From: Eublepharis macularius | Taxonomy: Eukaryota > Chordata > Lepidosauria > Squamata > Eublepharidae | Reading direction: 5' to 3' | Length of the DNA stretch: 64,000 bases | NCBI RefSeq assembly: GCF_028583425.1 | Contig: NC_072794.1 | Span: forward strand, 23,743,232 to 23,807,231 | Shown here: positions 21,151 through 32,522 of the stretch, one piece after another | How the letters are laid out: each line of letters starts with the position of its first letter | Numbering within the stretch: position 1 is the first letter of the stretch | Notes under the pieces: model-generated | The model's database searches: none | What the model was told of the DNA's origin: nothing | Seen by the model: only the letters and a program-made list of their open reading frames with translations | Program-made: the position numbers and the translations under genes

Positions 21151-23081
21151 AGTTGCCAATAAGATGCCCTGCTGGGCAAAATCCCCATTTGGCTCAACTC
21201 ACTTTCTTAAAACACTTGGTGGTTGCCAGGAAAGGTGTTGGCGGGACCCCTGCATTACAGCATAGCTGTAAGATAAAGCCCCAGAAAAGTGGCTCCCATG
21301 CTGCTACTGTATCATCTAAAGAGCACCGGAATTCCTGCAGAAGGGGGATTTGAAGCCAGAATCGAGACATACTTCTTTGGAACTGGGAAGTCGCTCACAG
21401 ATCTGAGAACCTGGCCTGCATTCAAATTCAAGGGCAATTTTGTTTCATTGGAAACAATGAAATCCCTCTTCCGCAGACCAGTTCAGTATAATTTCTGTTT
21501 TTGCGTACATGGCCCTATTGTGCCTCGGAGACCACCCGGGGAGATCCATTGCTGAGTGAGAATGCCAAACATTTACCTTTGAAGGCCAGGTTACACTATC
21601 GGCAGCATCAAGGGAGTGAAGGACTTGCTGAACTGTTCCGCTATAGGCAGCAGGTGGGGTTGCATGTTTGAAAGCTCTCTTCTACCACCAACACTCTCCT
21701 TGTACATTAAAATCTAGCATGTTAGGAGTTCAACCTAGCCTTCTTCTCAGTGTGCTGCTTGTTTTATATTTACAGAGGTTCTTTTTCTTGGAGAAGTGAG
21801 TAATCACAGAGCTTGTGTGCACGCACAGAGAGAGCTTAAAGCGGTATAGGTCAGGCAAAGTTTTCAAAAATTGTTTGCAACCGTGCTGGTCCAAAATCAA
21901 AATTCAAAACCAAGCCACAGTCCGAGTAATATCTTTTAATAGGACCAACTAAAATGACATGAAACAGCATGAACACTCTTTAAGTTCTCTGAACTCTTCA
22001 TCAGGCTGAATGTTAGAAAATAAAAAGAGACGAGGGAGAAAAATAGATGTTTTGGGTTCTGATTTTAAGACCCTTTATCTCCAACATGCCTGTGCTTAAT
22101 ACCAGCAGATAAGTAGATATACATTGGTGCCTTTGATGTCAGGTTGCACCCTCGTTTCTTTGACCCCCATCCCCAAGGTCTCTCCCCACTGGAATTGCAA
22201 AGGCCCACAATTTTCCATGTGTCTCTCTGGCACCAAGGGAGAACCGTAGATCCCTCATGACAAAGGAATGACTTGGAAATGTTTTGACCTTCTCTGTTAC
22301 CACTCATCCCATTTAAGCCATATTTCAGTTCGCTATTATGGGTACAGGGGATCAAATTAAGCGCAGCCTGCAGTAGCAGAACAGCTAGTGCAAACAAAAA
22401 CTGGAACAGTGAGGCGTTTCCTTCCGTGGCTTTTATCCCGTAGCAGCGAGCCTTTCCCTTTCTTGTGGTTCACTTACTCCGTTTGGTGCTAAGTCCCACT
22501 GGTAGGATCAGCAGAATGCCTGTTCTCAGGGTTAGCAGCAAGACGGAGAAAACCTGCTCCTTCTCCAGCCTTTCTTAAGAGCTGCTGAATTATCCATCAG
22601 CAAAAGAGCAGCAGCCAAGAAAATCTCCAAGCTATGCAGAAAGGGATTGAGGAACTCCTGGACAGTGCCACAGCTGTGCACATTTTTGTAAAGGAGCTAA
22701 ATCCCTTAATCCCATCTCTTACTTTTTCTGGACCTTCACAATAGCAAGGGTATTAGAAGACTAGAAGATTAATTATGCTGGCCCGTTTCCTACAGGATTC
22801 GACAGCATGGGCTCTCCAGCTGCAAGGTGTGAAATATATGTCTTGTCCCAGTGGAGGGTCTATACCAGGATTCAGCAACCTTTTATAATTAAAGAGGCAA
22901 AGGGCATCAAAATACACAGCATGAGATCATCAAACAGCCAGTATGAGAGAGCCTGTTTGCATAACTGAAAATGTACAGCTTAACATTTCTTATGATTGAC
23001 ATGTTCATTAATAATCTTTAAAGTTTCTGCAGCCCAGACTCTGGTTGTTGAGATTCTTTTATTAGAAGGTGACACACATGA
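21151..23081. other. Intergenic DNA, mostly unassigned
   Basis: I see no exon. At about 21870-22005, GCAACCGTGCTGGTCCAAAA, ATCTTTTAATAGGACCAACT and CTTCATCAGGCTGAA form a diverged arm of the foldback family also seen at 40850-40950 and 44907-45190. Confidence 0.4.
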
Positions 23082-23500
23082 TCTCACAATATATAAAAAG
23101 ACAAGTGTCCTGACTGACTCATCAATGCCCAGCCCAAACACCTGGACCTAGAAAAGTGAAATTTGGAGAGAACATTCCTTTCATGATGTAAAGACTCACT
23201 AAGAAGAGATTTTAAGAAATTCACCCCCTAAAGGAGTAAAAAGGGGTAAAATGTGTTTTCCCATACAGATACAGCTTCTCTGTGTGGCTGGCAGGCTGTT
23301 CCCCCAACCCTGCCAACTGCCAACTCGGCCACTCTTTCCTGAGGTCGTTTGCATATGCGGCCTGAATGGTCATCACCCCAACATTCTAAACAGTATGCAG
23401 TTGCTGTTGGGAGTCATTGAATGTGTCCTGAAGTAAAAATACATCTCTCAGTCTTCCCCTCTAGGGTTGCCAGTCTCCCTGTGAGGCCTAGCTTTCCTGT

Positions 23501-23962
23501 GTGACTGGCAGGCTCCTGTCTGCTCGCACCTCCCCCCCCCCATTGGTCAGCTGTGGAACTCTGTATTCTGAGGTAAAAGTCAGGCAAAGGAAACTGCAGA
23601 CTGTTGAAGAAAGACAGTACAAGACTCCTGAAAAGGGATTTTATATAAGAGTCCGTATGGCAACTGAGTTTTTAAATATTCGTGGGGAGATGGTGCATGA
23701 CCTTTCTAGGGGCCATTTCAATGTGAACCTCTCACATAAACCTGCTGAAATGCCCACCACACCACCCCTCCCTCAGTCCAACTCCACCTCACCCCTCTCG
23801 CAGCCATCACCTCTTACTGTCACCAAGAAACTTTCTGGCAGACGTCGTGTAAGATACACCGACGCTAAAAGGAGGAAGCAACTTCAAGATGTGGCAAAGA
23901 AATATGCACACTCCTGCAGTGCACTGAGTGGCAGTGGCCAAGTACCAGCAAGATCACCCTGA
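23501..23962 (+). pseudogene. Helitron-internal open frame, N-terminal-like remnant
   Basis: A 153-codon frame, probably only partly real, contains MATEFLNIRGEMVHDL, a proline/serine-rich stretch and RRRVRYTDAKRRKQLQDVAK. It lies upstream of the helicase remnant in the same element. The RYTDAKRRKQL text is reminiscent of the N-terminal part of Helitron replication proteins, from memory and unverified. Confidence 0.4.
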
Positions 23963-24129
23963 GATGCACAGAGCGGCAGAGTCTATGAGCAAAGCAATCC
24001 TGGGAGACGAGTAGAGAAGCACTCACTTCCATGGAAGATCAAGGCTCACTCAGGCATGGCATATGATCCTTTGCTACCTTCAAGCTGCCTCTTAACCTCA
24101 TTCCTGCAGAAACATCCCTGTCCAGCATC

Positions 24130-24841
24130 TCAAAACAAAGGAACATGGCCCAAGGGCTGCAGAACTTGTAAGCTCATTGTTTGGAATGAGAGTACCATGG
24201 TGCTTAAGGGGTGTTTTGAGGCACTGAGCATAACCCTCAAAGATGTCAGGGGCAATGGGGGGAGTCACCGTGCTGCTGGCTGGAGACTTCTGGCAGACTC
24301 TGCCAGTAGTCCCAAGGGGAACTCGAGATGACGAGGTTACTGTGTCAAGGTGTTCTATCTGTGGCCCCTCATTAGGAAATTCTCACTAAGAAAGAACTTG
24401 AGGGTCCACTTGGGAGGCGAGGTGTCCACTGGGGAATTCTCTGAACTCCTACTAAAAATAGGAGATGGAGTGTATCCTGAATCCAAGGGAAAGGTGACCA
24501 TCCCTGCAGGCCTGGGCACAGTACTGACAACCCTAGCAGACCTAACAGCCATGATATACCCTGATATCGTCACTATCATGGAGTAGTCTATGGGCTGGCT
24601 GTGCAAGGGTGCCATTCTGACCCCCAAGAACGACAAGGCTGCCATCATTAATGAAACACAACTTAACTCCCTCGAAGGGGCAGAAATGGAGTACAGATCT
24701 GTGGATTCAGTGGTGCAAATGGATGAGGAACCCCGTGGAGTTCCTCAACATGCTCAACCCTCCTGGCTTCCCAGCAACCTGGTGATCCTAGCACCTGAGG
24801 GGAAAACCACCAATGAGGTCTACAAAGAGCTCCTTCAGTAG
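24130..24841 (+). pseudogene. Helitron PIF1-like helicase remnant
   Basis: It contains in order LIVWNES-MVLKGCFEAL (Walker B-like region), TLKDVRGN, VTVLLAGDFWQTLPVVPRGT (in another frame), LWPLIRKFSLRKNLRVHL, GEFSELLLKIGDGVYPE, VTIPAGLGT, LADLTAMIYPDI and MGWLCKGAILTPKNDKAAII then LNSLEGAEMEYRSVDSV. This is the C-terminal two thirds of the helicase. Frame changes at about 24260 and 24340 and an in-frame TAG at 24584 make it non-functional. The Walker A part is absent. Confidence 0.8.
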
Positions 24842-25130
24842 AAAATAAGGGCTGTACGTATTTTTCACTTTATTTATTGCACTGCCATCTTTTCCTTTTA
24901 AAATCTCCGCAATAAATGTTACATTTCAAAATTCACTTCATCAGTTTTTGGCATCAACACGCTTCGCTTTATTCAAACACCTTTGTGAAGCTCGGGTACT
25001 ATGCTATTATACTACAAAACCAACTTTTTTAAAAAAAACCCACAAACCAAAAAATGTTACATACTCATAAGTATTATAACTGGATTTAAAGTAGTTAAAT
25101 ACCATAGTGAAGCACGGGCATCAAGCTAGT

Positions 25131-25699
25131 AAGTATATAAACAAAGGAGCACCCTGTACGATTGTTTTAATGCACATGCATAAATCTGTGCATGGTTTGA
25201 GCTTGGAATTGCTGGCAACTGTTCACCTCATTTCCTTTTCTGTAAAGCACTTCTAAGGAGCCTTTTAGTCCCATAAAGGTCTTTGCTTGCCATTCCCTTC
25301 ATGTTTGGGTTATTCTAGCATTCCACCTACCCCTCCAATGTATTTTAACTTAAAGATTTCCTTTTCTTTTTTGAAAAGAGCCATGTTTGGCTCTGGAGCC
25401 ATAGGTTGCAGACCCCTGAACTATACAGGCATGTTTTTTTTGGTAAAGGCAAAGTTTTAAGTGATGTGGTCAAACATATGTTATCCAGAATTACTGGAGG
25501 GAATTCCAGGAGTCTTTTTCCTTTTACATAATTTACATCCACTGCAATACGTCTTATGCTTGTTAGGTCAAGGTGCACATTCTGATTTATCACTTTGTAT
25601 GATAATTGTTCACGAGAAGCACAGATATGGAAAAAGGAGGAAAGGAACAAGATCTGGAGGAGGGAGGGGAGAGGAATTGAGGATGGATGTGGGATACAG
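25131..25699. other. Intergenic DNA without recognised feature
   Basis: No exon is seen and no repeat family could be assigned. Confidence 0.35.
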
Positions 25700-25977
25700 G
25701 GCTGCTAATTGCTTCAAGGGAAAAAAGTCATGTTCCTTTAAGAGAGGCTTAATGGGATTCCACAGAATATGTAAAAAGGAATTGTTCGGGAGGGCATTTC
25801 TATAAAGGTGACAGGGCTGTAGTAAAACCAAATTGCTCAAAAATACAAAAGAACGAGGGCTGTATGCACCGTTTATTGCAAGAGTGTCTTCTTTTTACTG
25901 CATTGTTTTCTAATTTCTGTAATCCAGTGTTTGCATTTCACATCTTATACTATTCCTATTCCATTACTAAATGTTGT

Positions 25978-26399
25978 GGAACATTGCACCTGCATTTGTG
26001 GATTACCTACAGTGGAGAACCTTTCCCACTACCTACTTTATTGTCCATTGTCTGGGTATTGTCTGGGTATTGTCTGGGTATTGTGTACCCAGAACTAAAT
26101 TTTTGGCCAGAATCCTACCAGTGACAAACACATACTCTGAAATCAAGAAGATTGTGTTTTTGTTATCTGACACTGATAATCATGTGTCCTATAGAGTCTC
26201 TCAGTTCGCACTCGCAGCCAAAAAGATAAGATCTAAGGTGGTACGGAATGAGGCTGCTTCGTGATCCCTGGGATAGTTTGGCATACTGTATTGTTTTAAT
26301 TAATTTTAGTAACTTATATAAACTGTGATAAGGGACTTAATTGTTTATTAGTCAATGTTTGGTGAATTGGGACGGCCTATGGCTATAGACAATAAACTC

Positions 26400-26484
<85 letters not shown>
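25978..26484 (+). mobile_element. LINE 3' fragment with (TTGA)n tail, nested insertion
   Basis: It is flanked by a perfect 13-bp target duplication TACTAAATGTTGT (25965-25977 and 26485-26497), the mark of target-primed reverse transcription. The 5' end is truncated. The last coding part reads EIKKIVFLLSDTDNHVSYRV then AQ-like basic residues and a stop near 26264. The 3' UTR ends CAATAAACTCTTTTGATTGA, running into a tetranucleotide tail. The LINE clade is not assigned. Confidence 0.8.
26402..26484 (+). repeat. (TTGA)n microsatellite
   Basis: About 20 units of TTGA/GATT with one GATGATT irregularity. It forms the 3' tail of the LINE at 25978. Confidence 0.9.
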
Positions 26485-26485
<1 letters not shown>

Positions 26486-26560
26486 ACTAAATGTTGTAAT
26501 CTGCCTTGAGTCTCAGCGAGAAAGGCTGACTATAAATAAAGCAAGTAAATAAATAAATGT

Positions 26561-26959
26561 TATTTACTAGGGGATGTTCTTGAAAAGCTTCAGCTGCCCA
26601 TTTCCACACATTAAGCCTCTATTAAAAGGACAGGGCATTTTCTCAAGGCTTATGGGTAACTCTGATTAGAACTGTGGTGGGAAACAGGCTTATAGTGTAC
26701 CCATCACACATGTGAGGACACACCCCTTTAAACACCAGGACGTGCACCTGAGAAAGCCAATCAGGCCAAGTTTCCTAGACATACATTCATTGGTGTTTTT
26801 GGTGCAACATCCATAGGTTGCTGCCAGAAACACCAAGTTAGCACTGATGTTACCAGTAGCAGTGGTAAAATATCGAGCTGTTCTAGGCTAAATTTCACTG
26901 GCATTGGGAAAAAATTGAAGGAAGGCTTCCAGGATCTCTCTCTCTCTGTTTCCACATTT
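26561..26959. other. Intergenic DNA with a diverged DNA-repeat piece
   Basis: At 26585-26640, CTTCAGCTGCCCATTTCC and CCTCTATTAAAAGGACAGGG match 6665-6715. The rest is unassigned. Confidence 0.35.
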
Positions 26960-27090
26960 GATGTGTGTGTTATGTGCTGTCAAATCACCTCCAACCTATG
27001 TCGACCCTATGGATGAAAGACCTCCTAAACGTCCTATCATTAACAGACTTGCTCAGATCCTGCAAACTGGAGGGCATGCTTCTTTTATTG
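26960..27090 (-). mobile_element. BovB (RTE) LINE 3' end, minus strand
   Basis: Reversed, it reads like the BovB terminus: CTATGTCGACCCTATGGATG, AAACGTCCTATCATTAACAG and ACTTGCTCAGATCCTGCAAA. The + strand counterpart is at 40237-40335. Confidence 0.7.
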
Positions 27091-28084
27091 AGTCATTTGA
27101 CCCAGTTCTTAAATTACAAAACTGAGCATCTGTGACAGTCAATTCTCTATGCACATTTTCAGAATGTATGTAATACAGCAACACATTCAGACCTGGCTAA
27201 CTTGAAGTGCTTTCATACATGCCCCTCCGTGCCTTTAAGCCTCTCTCATGTTATTTATATGCATGTGTGAATGCGTTTCACCTGGGATTGAAAGCAGAAC
27301 AAAGTGTTTCGAAGCTGAAAATACATCCTAGCTAGGGTAGGGTTTTGCACTTGAATGGCAGGTGTGGGAAAAGCAAAAAAACATCTTAGGGTCAGGCTGG
27401 CATTTCCAATTTAATCACTTTCCCTGTGCTTGCTTTCCCTCCCCCCATTCCATATGCAATTTATCCTGCTGCCAAATTTAGGGCAGAAGTTCTGGCTCCA
27501 TGGGAGTTTATCAACAGAGAGAGACTGCTAAAATCCAACACATTGTCTCCCAGTCAGAGAACTGCCACCTTGGCTTTGAACTGTCACTAAAGTGGGATAG
27601 GAATGTTACCTAAATGCATTTGGGACCTCTCAAGGTCCAGCACAGCTGCCATCGCATGTCTTCTTTCTGGCATGACTACTACCTTGGGGATCTATTTCTG
27701 ACATTCCTAGGTTGTCTTGTAAAGATGCTACTTGTTCATAGTTGCAGTGTTTGGTAATTTGAACATCAAGTGCTTGCCTTCAGTAAGCAGATCCAGTACA
27801 TATTATGTTACCTGGATTCCAGAAGAAACAATGCTTCCGGCATATTTGTGGGGGCACAGGGAGAAAGAGAAGACAATCCAATTAGAGTTTTCTAAAAATC
27901 ATAGCAAGCATCTTCAAATAAGCAGTTTTTTCCCTATGTTCTGTTAATGTATATGCAAGCAAATTTCTTAATAATTCAATCAGGAAAGAGCAACCTTCCC
28001 CAAATAAGCAAACCTTGATGTTGGAGTTGTTGCACAAACCCTACGACAGAGTGAAAGTGGGACCTCCTACCATGATCCCTTCAG
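27091..28084. other. Intergenic DNA without recognised feature
   Basis: No exon or named repeat is seen. The composition is average and the stretch may be single copy. Confidence 0.35.
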
Positions 28085-28318
28085 AGACTGGTGCATTCAA
28101 TCTATTCATCTATTTTCCACCCTTCTTCCAAGGAGCTCAGGGTGGCAAACTTTGCTATATGCTCCTCCATTTTATCCTCACAACAATCTTGTGAGGCAGA
28201 CCGGGCTGAGAGAATGTAACTGGTCCAAGGTGACCCAGCAAGCTCCCATGGCATAGTCTCTCGAACCTGGGGTTCCCAGATCCTAGTCCAACACTCTAAT
28301 CACATCACACTGGCTCAA
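28085..28318 (-). mobile_element. tRNA-derived SINE (GTCAGACTAGGATC type), minus
   Basis: Reversed B-box region CTCTCGAACCTGGGGTTCCC, AGATCCTAGTCCAACACTCT and CAAGGTGACCCAGCAAGCT, with CTCACAACAATCTTGTGAGG on the tail side. The same family occurs at 28545, 31668, 35895, 45125, 56935 and 61086. Confidence 0.65.
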
Positions 28319-28544
28319 CAGAAACACATTCTTGACATTGAGGCATTGCTTTTCAGAAGGCATGGCTAAAAGGGGGAATAGAGGAGGCGTATCCTGAGAG
28401 TGGGTGGCTGATTTCTCATTGGTTCCTGTTTGAAACAAAAGAAACTGCAGTTGGAGAGATGTTGACAGGGGTTTAGACCTATTTTTCACCACATAGAGGG
28501 ATCAGCTTTCGATCACAGCCAATGGGACCTTGTTGCTTATTTAT

Positions 28545-29315
28545 TATTTATTTCATTTATATCCCGTCTCTCAAGGTGGCTTACATCTTTCTCCTCTCCT
28601 CCATTTTATCTTCACAACAATTCCATGAGGCAATTCAGGCTGAGGGTGTGTGATTGGCCCAGGATCACCCAGCTAGCTTTCATGGCAGAGTGGGGATTCA
28701 AACCTGAGAGGGAAAACTACACAAGATGCCCGGAACGTGTTGGTTCTTGCAAGGTTCCCTGGGTAGTGTAGTCTTACAGAGAACAGTCGCTTGATGTGAT
28801 TCTCCACCAGGGGAAGAGCGATGGGAGAGATTCTGTTTCTGTCTCTTGCAAGAAACCTTTGCTTGGGTTTCTTCTGGGAGCTTGGGGGCAAGGTGGACGT
28901 AACAGGAGGCAGGAAATCTAGGGTAGCTTTTTGCAAGAGAGAAAGAGAATCCGCAATGTGATTCTCCACCGAGAAGAAGAGTTGTGGAGGGGATTTTCTC
29001 CCAATCTTTCTTACAAAAAGCCATCTTGGATTTCCTGCCTCCTGTTACAGCCACTTCCCCTTCCCTGAGCTCCCAGAGGAAAACCTAAGCTGAGGCTTTT
29101 TGCAAGAGACAGAGGGAGAATCCCTCGCATTGCTCTTCCTCTGGAGGAGAATCGCATCAAGCATCTGTTCTTTGTAAGATGACACTTCCCAGGGAATCTT
29201 GTGGGACCTGACATGTGAAGAATATGTGTTGGGCATCTCGTGTAGTTTGGCTCTGAGTTTCCCAGATCCTAGCATCACACTCTGACTACTGCACCACACC
29301 GGTTCTCTATTTAAA
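28545..29315 (-). mobile_element. tRNA-derived SINE, minus strand, split by a foldback
   Basis: The left part 28545-28706 has ATATCCCGTCTCTCAAGGTG, TTCACAACAATTCC and GTGGGGATTCAAACCTG. The right part from about 29258 continues TTTCCCAGATCCTAGCATCA with the A-box side ACTGCACCACACCGG. The foldback at 28707-29257 separates them. Confidence 0.65.
28707..29257. mobile_element. Foldback element, about 550 bp
   Basis: Two arms of roughly 270 bp are imperfect reverse complements. The left side AACTACACAAGATGCCCGG, TTGCAAGGTTCCCTGGG, GATGTGATTCTCCACCAGGG and ACAGGAGGCAGGAAATC corresponds on the right, in reverse order, to GATTTCCTGCCTCCTGTTAC, GGAGGAGAATCGCATC, CCCAGGGAATCTTG and GGGCATCTCGTGTAGTTTGG. 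The terminal TAGTTTGGCTCT motif links it to 14552-14755. No transposase is present. Confidence 0.75.
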
Positions 29316-30089
29316 ACCTCCGTGCCATCAAAATGCTTCCATTGGCCCCTCAAGTTGCCCTTTTCATCCTTGACTTCTCAAAGGGCCAATCTGTGATACA
29401 GAAAGATATTTTCTAGCCTTCCTCATGAAAACCCACACCAACTGCAAGGCCAGCCTCAAGACATCTCTAGGCAGCAGCTTCCTGGTTCAGAACTAATGAA
29501 GTGATGGGAGTTTGGGTTAAGTGCTGGACTGGCTTTCCTGCAAGTTACCTTGTTGCTCTTTAGGAATTGCATGGAGCAAAGGGTTGCCGGAATGAGGCCC
29601 CAGATGCCTCCGGAAGCCTGGAATGGCTGTTTGCCCTCTCTGTTATTCTGGGGAGGACAAGGGAGAGTCCAGTGGGGAAAGGGCAGGAAAGGTGAAGACA
29701 GCAGCCTGTTAGCTCATGGGGATCAATAAAGAGCAGAGAGGGCACCGTTCAGGACGTGAACTGGGAATGCTTAGAATCTATGTATTTTATTCATTTTTGC
29801 ATTAACCCTGAAAAATCTGCCTCCTACACTCCACTTGCAAGTGATTATATATTCTCTCATTAGATATGCTGCTTGATCCATATTTACACAGAAGTTCTCT
29901 TGAGGTCAAGGGGGCGTGTGCTCAAGTAAGTGCAAGTAGAATACCAGCTTTGCAGTGCCATGCAATCCTCTACAGAATTACTCCAGTCTAAGCCCATTGA
30001 AACCAGAGAGGTTAGGGCGGAGTAACTTTGTGCAGAATCGCACTGTTAATGTACTTCTGGAGTATTCATGTTTGTTCTTGAGTCCTGCT
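29316..30089. other. Intergenic DNA, small palindromic repeat near the end
   Basis: At about 29965-30045, GCAATCCTCTACAGAATTAC, TAAGCCCATTGAAACC and GCGGAGTAACTTTGTGC form a diverged copy of the short palindromic repeat common in this window. Otherwise unassigned. Confidence 0.35.
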
Positions 30090-31060
30090 TTGAAGGAGAA
30101 AAGTGGGACAAACTTTTATAAACCAATTAATTAATTTCTGAACATCCACTCAGAATCTTGTTTGTGTAGAAGCAAATTAAATAGCCGTGGAAAGCATTTC
30201 TGGTTTTTTGGGGGGGGGGGCGGTGGTGTATGTGTGTGTGGCTATATTCTAGACTTGACCTTCTTCCTTCCTGCAGATTTATTTTTGTTTGCATTTATTT
30301 TTTCTTTGCCGAAGATCCTCAGGTAGAATATTTCCCCCCAAACGTTCTAAACGAAAAATTCTACTCTGTGATTCTAAACATTCCCATTTTGCATACTTCA
30401 AAAAAGGAGCCATGCACATTGAAAAGAACTCAAATGAGTGAACAGCATGCAAATGACATAATGCCATTTTAAAGATTAAAGACAAGTTTAGAAGTCGACG
30501 AGCTTTTAATTAAATTAAATGGTACTTTAATGGTTACTTACTAGGGAGATTTATGGAAACGCATAAACTCGCTTTCCGTGAGGTAGAAGCTAAGCTTTTA
30601 AGAGTTACCTTGTGCTGTTTTTTCCTCTTGCAATATAATACCCCAAATATTTGTGAGTTGTGACTAAATGTTCAAGTCCTTTTTTTAAAAAAAGAAAAGA
30701 GGTTGTGAGGGTGAGGGGGGAGTTCAGTGGTGCCAATTTGTCTGTCCCTGCTCTGATTATTGGATGCAATTTTTTTTTTGTAGAGGAGAGGAGCTGGGGG
30801 GGGGGGGTAGGTTTCTCCCTCCAGGGTGAAAGATATCTGATATCCATTCAGCATACAGCCAGAAGGGTAAACTTTCATCTTAGACTGCAAAGAGGGGCGG
30901 GTGGGAAAAAGAGCAGTCAGTGGATAAATGTCTTGGCAAACTTTGCAGGAGATCTGTTATTTCCTCTGGGCAATTATGTCTGTTTTAGTATTTCTGATTC
31001 AAAACACTGATCTTTTCCCTCCGCTAAATGAAAAAAAATATTGATACCTTAAAAGGTATC
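30090..31060. other. AT-rich unique segment, possible regulatory DNA
   Basis: Repeat landmarks are absent. The core 30330-30620 carries AGCTTTTAATTAAATTAAAT near 30500 and CATGCAAATGACATAATG near 30447, homeodomain and octamer-like words. Guanine runs lie near 30211 and 30796. Enhancer function is inference. Confidence 0.2.
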
Positions 31061-31667
31061 ACGTATTTATTTATTTACATATTCTCCCTCCTGACTGCCC
31101 CTGTCTCCGGTGGAGAAGTGCTATCCGTTGACCCCTAGCACTGATTAAAGTTTCAAAATGACCCCGCAGAGCTTTCGTTACACTAGGCGGGTAATAAAAG
31201 ATGTTGAAACGAGTGGCTTATCCAAACTCTAGGCTTTTTCTCTGCAAAGTTTTAAAGCCCTTCAGATCCCAGACACGGACTGTATCGAAGGGGAGTTAGG
31301 AAGGAATGAGAAAGGGCCGCTTGTAACATGGCCCCACCTCTTGGAAAAAGGACAGTTAGGGCCTGCCGTTGAGTGGATGGTCTAAAAAACACTCCAGTTA
31401 GGAGGCTATGGTAGAGAAACCAATGAGTGGAGGCAGCATCAATCAAGAGGCATAACTTAACAGAGGGATGTGTTGTGTGTGATGCTAATCCAGCACAATA
31501 CCCAAGATCTACAAGTGACAACTCAGATCTTGCCTAGTCTGAGGTGACCCTTCCTGACTGATGGCTAGACCGTATTTAGCCTTGTCCGCAAAGCAGGAAC
31601 GTTTGAGATATTGTTAGAAAATCAAGAGGTTCTTGAATGCACGGGAGGAACATGATAATAGCACTAA
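31061..31667. other. Intergenic DNA without recognised feature
   Basis: No exon or named repeat was recognised. Confidence 0.35.
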
Positions 31668-32003
31668 TCTTTATTTAATACATTTCTATTATGCCTTTGT
31701 TCAGGTTAGCATGTATCATAACTGACACACTCCCCCACACATACCTGCCTTTTGTCCTCATAACAACAACTCAGTGAGGTAGATTAGGCTGAGAGAGAGA
31801 GGAATTGCCAGCTCTGGGGAAATTGCTGGAGATATGGGGTGGACACTGGGAAGGCAGGGTTTGGAGAGGGGCGGGGGAGCTCAGTAAGGTATAATGCCAT
31901 AGAGTCCACCCTGCAAAGCAGCCATTTTCTCCAAGGGAACTGATCTCTGTAGTCTGGAGATCAGTAGTAATTCTGGGAGATCTCCAGGCCCCACCTGCAG
32001 GTT

Positions 32004-32304
32004 TCAACGCAAAGAGAGTAACGTGGTACCAACCCACAACAGCAAAAAAATACCCACGTAAACTTACTAACAGACACTTTAGTACAAAAGGAGCTCACAA
32101 AGTCTGGTGCAGGGCATTTTGTAAGACCTAGGCCCTGCATTTTAATATTTATATCTGCCGCTGAGAAATTTTATTGTATATGGAAAAATGTTTTAATTGT
32201 TTATTCATGATGTTTTTATTGTTTTGTGTGTTGTAAATTGTTGGTTGTTATGCCGCCCTGATCTCATCTGACGGGGAGCGCGGTCTACAAATGTAATGTA
32301 ATTA

Positions 32305-32353
<49 letters not shown>

Positions 32354-32522
32354 TAATAAAATAAACCGTAACAGTGCAATAATAGAATAGATATTTATAC
32401 GTTTATTACATGGACTTTATTGTCTATGTAATAAACATATAAATATCTATTCTATTATTGCACTGTTAAGGTTTATTTTGTACTAAAACGTGTGTTAGTA
32501 AGTTTATGCTGGTATTTCTTTG
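32004..32522. mobile_element. Compound insertion with LINE-like tail and hairpin
   Basis: A perfect 14-bp direct repeat CCCACCTGCAGGTT (31990-32003 and 32523-32536) flanks it, suggesting retroposition. Inside, CCGCCCTGATCTCATCTGAC and a CGCGGTCTACAAATGTAATG segment plus an (ATA)n tract look like a LINE 3' end. After the tract, two arms of about 57 bp (32358-32414 and 32422-32479) are near-perfect reverse complements. ACTTACTAACA-type motifs at 32060 and 32490 are also inverted. Confidence 0.55.
32307..32361 (+). repeat. (ATA)n microsatellite
   Basis: About 17 trinucleotide units with two ATG interruptions, within the insertion at 32004-32522. Confidence 0.85.

Larger units (their letters stand above)
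23082..25129 (+). mobile_element. Degenerate Helitron, rolling-circle transposon
   Basis: It begins TCTCACAATATATAAAAAG, with an AAGTGTCCTGACTGACTCA segment typical of Helitron 5' ends, and finishes GGGCATCAAGCTAG. The flanks are A (23081) and T (25130), the expected A|T insertion with no target duplication. Inside is a decayed PIF1-type helicase region. At 2.05 kb it is far shorter than an autonomous Helitron, so much of the Rep/helicase gene is lost. The interior end motif GAAGCTCGGGTACTATGCTA at 24988-25007 resembles the real terminus 120 bp further on. Confidence 0.75.
25700..26560 (+). mobile_element. LINE-tailed repeat interrupted by a younger LINE
   Basis: Left part 25700-25977 and right part 26498-26560 rejoin as TACTAAATGTTGT|AATCTGCCTTGAGTCTCAGC, the usual CR1/L2-type end, then a GTAAATAAATAAATG tail. 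The inserted LINE occupies 25978-26484. Confidence 0.65.

Noticed and set aside
26402-26484. Regular repeats as a CRISPR-like array
   Set aside because: It is a simple tetranucleotide tract without spacers, in a vertebrate genome.
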